Positions 35,100-45,410 of a stretch of DNA of 64,000 nucleotides are shown here, one piece after another. A model generated the notes under the pieces. It was given only the letters and a program-made list of their open reading frames with translations, made no database searches and was not told the origin of the DNA. The stretch's first letter is position 1. Each line of letters starts with the position of its first letter. The translations under genes and the position numbers were made by a program. Source of the stretch: Mangifera indica (Eukaryota; Streptophyta; Magnoliopsida; Sapindales; Anacardiaceae); the NCBI RefSeq assembly GCF_011075055.1, contig NW_025401132.1, forward strand, positions 1 through 64,000, given 5' to 3'.

Positions 35100-35295
35100 C
35101 CTAGATATAAGCCGAGTCGGCTCAGTCTCAAAAGCCAATTTGGTTCGGTGTAACTCGATTCGAATTCGAATAATAAAACATAGCTCATTTAGAAAACAAG
35201 TTGAACTCGAATAAGATCAAATTCGATTTGGTTTAGCTCGTGAGCCAATAATTGGCTCGGTCTCAATCATGGCTTATGCAAGCCAACTCAGATTT
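35100..35295. repeat. Dispersed TCGAG/GAGCT-rich repeat, copy 3
   Basis: Motifs such as gccgagtcggctcag, gtaactcgattcgaattcg, ttgaactcgaat and agctcgtgagcc are shared with the copies at 1742, 6122 and 49500. Confidence 0.5.
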
Positions 35296-35658
35296 TTATT
35301 AAATATAGAACAATAAATGTGCTGCAATCTCACCACTTTTCAATATTATCTATGACTTTTCTACCATTTTATAATTTCCTTTTAACTTTTCAAAAAAGGA
35401 AATTAAATTAAATACCCATTTTACCTTTTTATTAAGCAAAAATGTCTATTTTTTCTATTCTTAAGCAAAAATGCCCTAAATATTTTTGAAAATACCAAAA
35501 CTACCCTTCACCACATCTATATAAATCTCTCACCCTCACTTTCATTACATATACTTTTCATATCACTCAAACATTTATTCTCCCTCTTATTTTTACTCAA
35601 TATCAATTACTGCAAGTTCGTTCAGAAAGAAGAAGTTTATATTTCTGAATTCGAATTG

Positions 35659-35779
35659 AAAAAAGTCCATTTGTAAGAAAAATGTATTTATACGAGTCTT
35701 AACTTAAAACTTACCTGAAGGTATTAAGTTTTGAGTTAAGATTCGTATAAAAACTTTTTTCTTACAAATAGACTTTTTT
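35659..35779. repeat. Long hairpin: 52-bp inverted repeat with a 17-bp loop
   Basis: The left arm (35659-35710) begins aaaaaagtccatttgtaaga. The reverse complement of the right arm (35728-35779) begins aaaaaagtctatttgtaaga and pairs along its whole length with about six mismatches. The loop holds ttacctgaaggta. The mirrored form aataccttcaggtac recurs at about 36357-36371, closing the repeat block between them. Confidence 0.8.
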
Positions 35780-35819
35780 CGTATAAATAACATGTCAGAA
35801 GTAGATGGATTAAACACAA

Positions 35820-36357
35820 AATTTAAGGGTGTTAAATGAAATGTCAAATAATTATAGGGGTTAAATGAAATGTCAAAAAAATATGAGGGTTTTTTGATAT
35901 TAAACATTGTAAGAACATTTTAAATTAAATGGTAGGAACATATAAATATATTTTGATACAAGACAATATGTGAGGGTGTTATATATAATGTTAGATAATT
36001 ATAGGGGTTAATTGAAATTTTATAAAAATATGAAAGGTAGTTTGATATTAAACTTTTTTAGATGGTTTTAAATGACATGTCAGAAATATATAGATGCATT
36101 TCAAGAGAACACAACTGTAATATGAGAGTTTTTTTATATTAAACATTGTAAGAACATTTTAAATTAAATGATAAGAATATATAGATGTATTTTGATACAA
36201 GACAATATATGAGTGTTATATATAATGTTAGATAATTATAGGGGTTAATTGAAATTTTGAAAAAATATGGAAGGTATTTTGATATTAAACTTTTTTAGAT
36301 AGTTTTAAATGACATGTCAAGAGTAGATAGATGCATTTCAAGAGAACACAACTGTAA
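35820..36357. repeat. 239-bp tandem repeats (two copies)
   Basis: The segments containing atattaaacattgtaag (about 35897 and 36135), gatacaagacaatat and agatgcatttcaagagaaca recur with a period of about 239 bp. A third, more diverged copy lies at 38690-38965, beyond the block 36360-38690. Confidence 0.75.
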
Positions 36358-36453
36358 TACCTTCAGGTACGTTTCAGAGGCATTTATGTCTTTTGACCCT
36401 GTTTCGAGATATTTTCAGTTTTAAATATATATGTTCACATGTATGTGTGTGTT

Positions 36454-36460
<7 letters not shown>

Positions 36461-36495
<35 letters not shown>

Positions 36496-36506
36496 CAAAA
36501 AGATAA

Positions 36507-36544
<38 letters not shown>

Positions 36545-36577
36545 ATATCCATATCCATATCCATATCCATGTCCATA
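36461..36577. repeat. Compound microsatellite (AAT)n, (AT)n, (CCATAT)n
   Basis: About 11 AAT units, then an AT run (36508-36542), then about five CCATAT/CCATGT units. Open frames across it (YIYIYI and MDMDMD repeats) are artefacts. Confidence 0.95.
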
Positions 36578-37099
36578 TTAAAAGGTATGGATATATATAA
36601 AGAGAGAAAAGACAAAAAAAGGAAAACTTCAAGCCTTTTTCTATTATCTTCTCCTGTCCATTCTAACAACCAACCTTCTTCGTGCTGTTTTCTTTTGTTT
36701 TGTGAAGAAAAAGGAAGCAATTGAAGGGGTTTTTGAAGACAAAATAAGAAAAGAAAACAAAGCAGCACTTTGGAAGCCTTGGTAACCAAGAGATCTTCTT
36801 TCTTTCCCTTTACCTAGGTTTATTATATTGGATGCATGTTATATGAATATGTTAGTGTGTTTTGGTGTTGATTTAAAGTGGTTTTGGTGATAAAGGAAGC
36901 AAGACAAAAGTCAACTTGCAAAATTTGGCTTGAAAAGATAAGAGGTATTATATTTGATATGTTTCATATTTTATGCTTTTGGTTCCTTGGATCTACGTTA
37001 TAAATGATGATTTTGAAGTTGAGAAATGTTGTTTTGCTATTTGGGGTATCTATATGTGTTAGTTTGTTCATGGCAGAGAGTTGGATGATATTTACCGTT

Positions 37100-37680
37100 T
37101 TACCACTGACTTCGTCCCATGTTTTAACTGCCTTATCTAATGAATTATGAGTGCTATTATAGTTTGTTGGAAAACTCTTTGAATCCTATTTTCAATGATA
37201 TATAACTTGTATGAATTAGAGACCGTTTGGACTGTTAAATTACAGGAAAAAAAAGACTATCTTACCAAATAAACAATGAATATGGTTTTTTGCTAGTGAT
37301 TTCATCCCATATTTTGACTACCTTATCTGATGAATCATGAGTGCTATTATAGGTTTTTGGAAAGCTCTTTGAATTATATTTTCAATGATATATAGCTTGT
37401 ATGAATTAGAGATCGTTTGGACTATTAAATTGCATGAACAAGAAGATTGTCTTACCAAATGAATAGTGAATACAATTTTTTTGTCACTGATTTCATCATA
37501 TATTTTGACTGCCTTATTTGATGAATCATGAGTGTTGTTATAGCTTGTTGGAAAGCTCTTTGAATCCTCTTTTCAATGATATATAGTTTGTATGAATTTG
37601 AGACCGTTTGGATTATTAGATTGTATGAAGAAAAATATTGCTTTACCAAGTGAATCGTCCCGTGAACAGTGATTTACAGT
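37100..37680. repeat. 190-bp tandem triplication
   Basis: Three head-to-tail copies, with equivalent points at about 37110, 37300 and 37490. Each contains ttatctgatgaatcatgagt-like text, ggaaagctctttgaat, tcaatgatatata, gaccgtttgga and cttaccaa. Divergence between copies is moderate. No protein is encoded. Confidence 0.85.
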
Positions 37681-37683
37681 TTT

Positions 37684-37805
37684 GGAAAGAAAGAAAGAAA
37701 GAAAAGGAGGAGAAAAAGAAAAGTGAGAGAAGAAACAAAGGAAAGGAAAGAGCGGAGAGAAAAAGAAAAGAAGAAGAAAAGAAAGAAAAGCAAGAAAAGG
37801 AATTT
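37684..37805. repeat. Purine-only (GA-rich) tract
   Basis: About 120 bp of almost pure A/G (gaaagaaagaaagaaaagg...). It yields a Lys/Glu/Arg-only reading frame that is not a gene. Such tracts can adopt triplex structures. Confidence 0.8.
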
Positions 37806-37943
37806 AGGGCTCAAGATTCAGGGGTCATCCCAAAAGTATGGTTTGGTAGGTTATGGATAGTTTTAGATAAAAGCTAGATTAGTAAGATATAACACACGTA
37901 TGCATGCTATGAACTATGAGGGGGCACTTTACATTACACCACC

Positions 37944-38038
37944 TATAGTAGGGCACATCCGTAGTAGGACATGTTTATAGTAGGACATAGACCCATAGTA
38001 GAGTCCGCTCGTAGTAGAGCATGCTCGTAGTAAAACAC
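37944..38038. repeat. Short degenerate tandem repeat (GTAGTAGGACAT type)
   Basis: Five to six imperfect units occur: atagtagggcacatcc, gtagtaggacatgttt, atagtaggacatagaccc, atagtagagtccgctc, gtagtagagcatgctc and gtagtaaaacac. The period is 15-18 bp. Function unknown. Confidence 0.75.
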
Positions 38039-38689
38039 AATTCAAATTCAGAAATGGTATAGTGAGAGAAAGGAAGAGAACTCGAGCTTAAAAAAGTGTC
38101 AAATCCTTGTAGTCAAATTTTAGAAAGTATCAAATAGACATCAGATGGGACAAAGTATGACCCAAATAGTAAAAAATGAATTATATTATCCTTTCGATTC
38201 CTTATAAAGGTTATGATGTGAGATTGAGTCCCGAGAGTGAGTTAGAACAGGAAAAGAGATAGTTTACTTAATTCTTTTCCCTTACTGAGTGTTTTTATCT
38301 CTCACTTCATTTTCTTTCATGATTGTAGGTACATGTGATCGTGGTAGCTGCGAGGCATAGGTCAACGAAGATAGATCTGGCTGGAGCAGGTTATCTCTGG
38401 TTTATGTTACATGCATACAATTGTATGTCTTGTTGACGTTTGACCTACTTGAGATGGTTGTACAGTTGTATATGATTACTCCATGTTTCTAGATTCTTTC
38501 AGATGAGTTTTCATATGAGATATATACATCTTTTGTTTGCTTTCAGATTTTTTATTTTCTTAAAATAATTTCTCAACACTTTTAGTAATGAGTTTAGTTT
38601 AAAGTAGTTTTTAAAAAAAAAAATAGACGCTCTAGATATTAATTCGTAACATTTCTCCTTCGAAGGATAATAATTATGGGGAGGGATGT
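38039..38689. other. Repeat-block DNA without a recognisable gene
   Basis: This is the interior of the segment bounded by the 239-bp repeats. It has no supported coding sequence and no clear terminal repeats. Confidence 0.4.
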
Positions 38690-38965
38690 TATAACAATAT
38701 TTAACGGGGTTAAATGAACTGTTACATAAAATGTTAAAGAAATATGAGGGTATTTTGATATTAAACATTATAAGAATGTTTCAAATGAAATGTTAAGAAT
38801 AGATAGATGTATTTTGATACAAGACAACATATGAGGGTGTTATATGAAATGTAAGATTAATCATAAGGGGTTAATTAAAATTTTAGAAAAATATAAAAGT
38901 ATTTTAATATTAAACTTTTTTAGACAGTTTTAAATGACAAGTTAGGAGTAAATTAAGACATTTTG
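38690..38965. repeat. Third, diverged copy of the 239-bp repeat
   Basis: It shares gatattaaacatta, gatacaagacaacatatgagg, ggggttaatt and cttttttagacagttttaaatgac with the copies at 35820-36357. Together they bracket the segment 36358-38689, which suggests insertion of that segment into an older array. Confidence 0.65.
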
Positions 38966-38990
38966 AGAAATTATAGGTGGTATATATATG

Positions 38991-39083
38991 TGTGTGTGTG
39001 TGTATCTATATAGATATATCCATACATACATACACACACATATATATGTGTGTGTATGTATGTATGGATATATCTATATAGAT

Positions 39084-39096
<13 letters not shown>
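38991..39096. repeat. Perfect 106-bp palindrome (53-bp arms, no loop)
   Basis: Base pairing was checked position by position around the centre at 39043/39044. Every base from 38991 to 39096 pairs. The arms contain gatatatccatacatacata and its complement, flanked by alternating GT/CA and AT runs. Outside 38991-39096 only the dinucleotide runs remain complementary, with slippage. It lies about 450 bp before the MULE transposase relic. Confidence 0.9.
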
Positions 39097-39114
<18 letters not shown>

Positions 39115-39549
39115 CACATACACATATATATGCAACCTATAATTTGATATTGTGGATTTTTTCTTATAAATGTTTAATTTTTCCCAAAAATTTATCATTG
39201 TAGAATTGATGATTAAAATGATTGGTTATGCGTCGGTTCGTTTTCAAGGAGAATGAATTCAGTGTGATGACAATGCAATGAAATATATTGGAGGATGTAA
39301 ACAATTGATTAAAATTCTTTCTAAAACAATATTTGAAGGATTTATTCAACTTCTGAGTGAGCATTGCGGTCTTAATCTAATCAGAAACTACCTTCAACTA
39401 TCTATAAAGCTCAGAAAAATTGAGCTTGATTGCTCGGTATAGATCTAGAATGATAAATATGTCCAAGGTCTTATTGATATGTCTTAATATTTTCATAAAT
39501 ATATTCTTATTTTTGTTACATGTACTCTGATCAAAGGACAAGAAGAAGA

Positions 39550-41850
39550 AGAACAAATTAGTGAGGTTAAAAAAAAATATGATTTGGAAGACTTGATTGA
39601 TTTCAGTAATGATGTATTGTATGTTGCAAATGAATGGGCTCATAGAGAGAAAGCTAAGGTTTTTGACTGGGGTGACTTTGAAGGGAATGACATGACTAAT
39701 ATTTTTCTTAATGAGGCAGAGTTTGAGTATATGTCACATATTATCAGGGTTATAAATTGTTTGTAGCTTAAAGATCCTATCCTGATGGTAAAAATTATTT
39801 TGAGCTATTTTTTGACAATGTCCTAACTAATCCATTTAGGCGGCTTTTTGATTTTTCTCCACAACCATCAACATCATCAAGTGGTATAGGATCGATTCAA
39901 GAGGAGAATGTTATAAAGCTCGGTGATATTTTCTATAACAAATAACACTTGAAAGATGTTGTGGATCAATTTGCCCTAGAGAAATGATTTCAATATAGGG
40001 TACTTAAGTCTAACATGGGGCGATGGAAGTTTAACTGTAATGATGAAAAATGCCACTGGTTTCTATCTGCAACCAAAGCCAAAGTCAGTGAAGTCTTCCA
40101 AATCATTAAAATGGATCCAACCCATACATGTTCAATTAATCAAATAATGTCACATCACCGATAAGTTAGAACCCAAACTTTAGGTCAATTAATGAGGTCA
40201 AAGTTTGTGTTGATTGATTAAATTTATCAGCCTAAAGAGATAATTGTCGACATCGTCAACCAGTATAAAATTAACATTTCATATTCACAGGCTTGACGAG
40301 CAAAAAATTGGGCTTTAAATTCATTGAGGGACTCACTAGAAGAATCATTTATGCTTTTATCAGATTATTACTATAATTTAGAGCGTACTAATCTAGGAAT
40401 CGTTATTACTATTGAAACGGATGATGAACATCAATTTTAGTATTTTTTCTTGACATTGAGATGTTTCGTCTGTGCATTTAGACTATATCTTCGATCTATT
40501 ATTTGTATTGATACTGCTTTCCTTAAAGGTCGATATCTCGGTCATTTATTTCTTATGGTAGGCCTCGATGGTAATAACCAAATATACCCAATTGCTTTCA
40601 ATGTCGGTAAAAAAGAAAATCACAATACGTGATGTTGGTTTCTCAAAAAAGGTTAAAGAATACATCCATGCAATCCCCGAGTTAAGGATAATCTAGGATT
40701 GACATCATGCTATTTATCCTACAATGGTTGAAGTTTTTCTAAATGTCCACCATAGGTGTTGTTGCCATAATCTTTTGTGCAACATGCGATCAAAGTACAA
40801 ACACAACTCAAAGGTAATGTGTTTAAACATTTATAAAATTTTTATTCTGTTTAGCATTTTATAATTTTTGATCATGAAGTTCTCGTATTATTTTTTACCT
40901 TACAAGTTGTGGGTGCATATTGGAAAACCACAAAATTATATACAGAAGCAGATTTTGAGGCTATGATATGATCTCTTGATGCGATAAATCCTCAAGCTAG
41001 GGCTTATCTACGTGAGGTAGGATTTCAATGATAGAGTATGACACATTTTCCGAGGCATCGATATAATATAATGATAACTAATATTGTAGAATTATTTAAT
41101 GCCTTTGTTAGACATGCATAAGGTCTGCCTATCACGATGTTTGCAGAGGTACATTACAACGATAGTTTTATGAGAGGAGAAACCATGCAAGTACGTACCC
41201 AATTATTATTATCTATTTGAATATGTCTTTCTTCTTTTATGTTTGTTATTAATAGATGTGTTGTTTTTTTTTTCAAATTGTAGATGGATGCCCCAACTTT
41301 ATTACCCCATGGAAGGAAGAGAAGATCAATCGTCATGTTTTAAAGTTTGCGCGCTTGGAAGTTTAACCAGTTACAACTCTTTGGTTTCAGGTTGTTGGTT
41401 TTGGTAGATACATGGACATTGTGGACTTCAATGAAATGTTTTGTATGTGCAGAAAATTTCACTTTCACGTATTTCATATAAGTATGTCGTTGCTGTTACA
41501 AGACATATGAGGCTCACAAATGTTAATGCATGGGTTCATCCATTCTTCAGGACCGAGTTCTACTGTGCAATGTATGCGGAACTTGTCAACCCTCTTAGAA
41601 ACTAATTAGAATAGTTGCATGCACCAAAAGAAAGACTTATCCTGCCCTTCATGCTTGATCGTCGTCGATTGGGTTGTCCTTCCAATAGAAATCGATGTCC
41701 TTCACAGGGGAAAAATGTTACACTGAAGATATGTAGTCATTGTAAGCAACTAGGGCATGTTCAAACCTAATGTAAAAGCCCATCACCGGTTCCAAGCTCC
41801 TTCCTACAAAGTTCATCCATAAAAGGTAAAAGATCGAGATATTGACAACC
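39550..41850 (+). pseudogene. Decayed MULE (MuDR-type) transposase gene
   Basis: Reading through stops and shifts gives, in order: a DBD_Tnp_Mut-like segment (about 39930-40160: FYNK.HLKDVVDQFALEK, QYRVLKSNMGRWKFNC, CHWFLSATKA, DPTHTCSIN); the MULE transposase core (about 40300-41110: SLRDSLEESFMLLSDYYYNLERTN, IICIDTAFLKGRYLGHLF, GLDGNNQIYPIAFNVGKKEN, INPQARAYLREVGF, HFPRHRYNIMITNIVELFNAF, GLPITMFAE); and a terminal CCHC knuckle-like segment near 41730 (CSHCKQLGHVQT-C). Multiple stops (for example TAA after FYNK) disable it. The D of the core IDTAFLKG is retained. Its partner on the other strand is the DUF1985/Ulp1 relic at 42470-46870. Confidence 0.8.
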
Positions 41851-42469
41851 TTCTGTTTAGTTTTATTAATTATATAATTTATGTCTTTGTTCAAATGATG
41901 TGTAATCGTTGTATTTTGATTATTGTTTAATTTGAGTAACTGTGTTCATATGTGACATAAAAACTGTGAACAATTTACTGTGATTTAAACGATGAAATGT
42001 AACATCATACATTAACTTATAAAATTTATGCAATTGATTTATTCAATATTATTTATAAACTAATAATATGATCAAGTCCATGCAATTAATTAAAAGTAAC
42101 ATTCCAAAATGGTATCTTGATTTTTTATTTTATATAATTTATCAATCCGCTTGAGAATTCAAATGGAATATTGCTATTTCGATAATTTTCATATGTAATA
42201 ATGATATTAATGTTGAAAATATTTTAGTATTTCACTAATACCATAATTTTATTTAATTTTAAGTTAATAACATCTTACTACTCTCATATAATTTTTTCCA
42301 TGACAAAATTATTTAAACAACAAAATCAAATGCATATCTATATATAATGATAGATAATGTATATCATACACATAAACATATACAATATATATATATACAC
42401 ACACACACATAACAACTCTCGTATAGGTGAAAAAAAAAACAATGATCAAAATAAATATACATTCGTGAT
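41851..42469. other. AT-rich spacer between the two MULE genes
   Basis: AT-rich, no gene. A short (TA)n(CA)n run lies at about 42384-42411. It separates the convergent 3' ends of the transposase and Ulp1 relics. Confidence 0.5.
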
Positions 42470-43914
42470 TTACTCGATACAGTGAAAATACAATTGCTGG
42501 GCTAAATGTCGATGCATAAAAGTGGACGACTCTTGAGGAAAATCCACGCTTCGTGACAATGCTAAACACTCTATGAAACGTAACATATAAATGCCACAAT
42601 CACTAGAGCCTTCGCACTGCTAGGGGACACCCTCCGCTCAACGTAATATCAATTAATCGCCTTGCGGTGTATGCCTAGAAACTATCAAAAATTTTTTGTC
42701 TCTAATAACACTAGTGTGAATGTCGTGTACGGTTGCATCTATCGTGCGAGACACTCTAAACTCCCTGAGTATGATACCTCGAAGTTTGTAATCGACAAAT
42801 TACAAAAACCCATAACTCCGGCTACCCAATATGTGCAGTCGAAGTTTATAGGGATGAAAACCTATAAACATTGAGAAATTAGAATAGATATACGTGTAGT
42901 ATATTTAATTCAAAGTAAATTATAATGAAAATACTACTATACTATACCATATTGACCTTCCCCTATGGTTTGTAAAACAAACCGAGGGTATAATCTGCCT
43001 TAACCATCTTCGTGAAGAGCTCGAAAAACCGATACTCCTCTAGTGGTATGGTGGGCCAATTGTCGAATGCCATCCTAATATATCCCACGAAGAAGGTGTG
43101 GGCCATCGTCCAGCTCTGTGGAATAATGGCTTGCTGATCATCTTGGTGTTGACATAATATGACCAAAAAAGAATCGACATGTTAAAATGGATATAAAAAA
43201 CTTGAATTGTGTTAATTCTTGACGAATATATAAAACTTTTAACCAAATTATATAGTAAGTGCGACTAAGATCGTTTGTTAGTTACTCGGTAGCTCTACAA
43301 CAATCCTCCAGATACTATCTCTAGACTTCACTCCTATGAAATAAACTTCATGCTTATCGAATGCTATAGCTTTGGTGTACCACGTGAGGAAAGATTCTTC
43401 ACGCTCTGCAGCGGAAGATATAATGGTTTAAAGTTGTCATTTCACCGTCGGTTTGATTAGATTTGTATATGGGGTGCGAATGAGCGGATGCTTTCGGATG
43501 ACCCGACCATGCGTAGTACGAACCATTTGAAAAAACATAGAACTATTAATTCAATAGTTAATCTTAAGTAATAACTATGATTTAATCGATTAATGTTACT
43601 TTATCGATATATGTTGGAAGAGGTTTGACAGGAGAATCCTCTATCGTAGTCAAGTCAACCGTCCGTACCCCCTAGATTGACTGCAAAATTAATTTTATAT
43701 TGTCAGTGATTAGTATATATAAATATATACTAATTATAATGGATATACGTCATCTTAGTTTCCATCGAAAACATCCTCTTGTTAAGTCCTCCCCCTGTGA
43801 ACTAATATTCATTGCCCTTTTGCTGGAGTTGGGGATATAAGCAAGTTACCATAACTGCTCATCCTAAAAATGAGATAAAACATTTTAAATAAACATAATA
43901 ATTTGAAAGACAAA

Positions 43915-44322
43915 TTGATCAATGATATTTCATCAAAAAATACACTATTTATGGTCGGGAAAGGTGTACAGGGAGAACTCTATATCGAAAAAGCCTCACG
44001 GCGAGTACCCTATACGAATGAAATGAACAAATTGGTTAATGATATTTCATATAAAATATAATAACTATAATAATTTTCATGCCTCAGGTGTGAGATCTTA
44101 AGCAACCAAATGACCAACCGAAACACCCTCATAACCAGAACCCTATACGAATATATATAAGAAATTAATCAATAACAATTAATTAAAAATATAGTAACAA
44201 CGATAAATGACAAACCTTAGATCAGAGATGTGATATAATAGAAGGGCTAACTGAGACCCCATCATAGCGACTACCCTGGGGGAATAGTAATAATAATTTG
44301 ATCAGTGACATTTCATATAAAA
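43915..44322 (-). repeat. Tandem exon-intron units inside the Ulp1 relic
   Basis: Text of the type tgatatttcatataaaatataataac recurs at about 43919, 44034, 44160 (diverged) and 44298. Between these points lie blocks whose minus-strand reading resembles G-S/T-x-x-E/D-G/A-V/F-S (GSRYDGVSV, GSGYEGVSV, GTRREAFSI). The period is about 120-135 bp. This indicates local duplication of a small exon with its intron. Confidence 0.55.
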
Positions 44323-45088
44323 GGGGAAAGGACTATTTCCCACCCATTGTTTAGCCCCATCTCAAAAGCATACCCACACCAGATGGAAAACCCAAAAACC
44401 CACTCAAAGTTTAATCTGTTTGCATCCACCCACAATTGTCGTTAAATAGAGGGGTAAAACCGTCATTTTACTGTTTACATTCCACTAATTTAATTATATC
44501 GCATTTTCCCCCTCTGATTTTAAAAGTTACACTTTACCCCCATCCCTAAACTTTAAAAAGTGACTTTCACCCCCTCAAATCCCTAATTTTTTTTCATTTT
44601 CCCTCTGGCCACCGACGACGACGTGGCTGGAGGGAGAGTGACGAGGGCTCGTCCATTCTCTAGACGACGCTCGTCCCTGGAATGGACGATAGAGCGTCGT
44701 CCAGTTCTAGACGATGCTTCGTCGTCCAGTTCTGGATGACGATCGTCCTTCTTGGACGATGATCGTCTTCCAGAGGCGGTCGACCTCTGGAAGAAAACTT
44801 CTTTGTCGTCGCCAGAAAAAGTGACTGCATTTCAGGGGGAAAAAGTGAATTTTTTAAAACTTAATTTAGGGGACAAATGTTAGTTTTTCAAATTCATGGG
44901 GGAAAATGAAATAAAATTTTAATTATTTAATATTATTGATAAAATAACGAATTTACCCCTTCATCTAACAGAAAATATGTGGGTAGAACAAACAGATTAA
45001 ACTTTGGGAGGGTATCTGGGTTTTTTATCTAACATGGGTATGCTTTTGAGATGAGGCTAAAAAATAGGTGGGAAATAGTCATTTTCCC
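44323..45088. mobile_element. Non-autonomous MULE, 766 bp, with TIRs and 9-bp TSD
   Basis: The left end begins ggggaaaggactatttccc. The reverse complement of the right end begins gggaaaatgactatttccc, and both continue in parallel through cccatctcaaaagcatacc / ctcatctcaaaagcatacc and aaagtttaatctgttt for over 100 bp. It is flanked by perfect catataaaa duplications (44314-44322 and 45089-45097). Nine-bp duplications and long TIRs fit the Mutator superfamily. The core (about 44600-44800) is GC-richer, with many GGACGA/TCGTCC inverted motifs, and encodes no transposase. It is nested in the Ulp1 relic. Confidence 0.88.
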
Positions 45089-45390
45089 CATATAAAATAT
45101 AATAACAACATTTTATAATAAATATCAGCGAAAATTAAATACAGACCTCATATGGGTGACGGGATGGAATTGACTTGTCAATAGGGGAGGTCGTCCCGAC
45201 ACTGACATGCGTACCTTGCACGTAGTTAATATAAATATTAGAGCGACAACAAAATACAATTTATATCAGGAATAAATGAGATGTGACTTTATAACCTGAT
45301 TGACTGGAGTTGAGGGTGTACATATGACGACGATCCTCTAATCGAGTCATCTAAGAGGACACTAGGAGGGGGACACTCTTGTGTGACCTT

Positions 45391-45410
45391 GGGGGGGGGG
45401 GGGAGGGGGA
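45391..45410 (+). repeat. Poly-G tract
   Basis: Thirteen consecutive G followed by A, GGGGG and A. It is unusual in this AT-rich block and a candidate quadruplex-forming or slippage site. Confidence 0.9.

Noticed and set aside
36421..36789. Open frames with YIYIYI and MDMDMD repeats on both strands
   Set aside because: They are translations of the compound AT/CCATAT microsatellite.
37638..37877. A Lys/Glu/Arg-rich open frame
   Set aside because: It follows a purine-only tract, which cannot contain stops in some frames other than TAA/TGA-free purine text. No start context or family.
38971..39203. Two open frames on opposite strands with near-identical peptides
   Set aside because: They arise because the DNA is a palindrome. 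They are a consequence of the inverted repeat, not genes.
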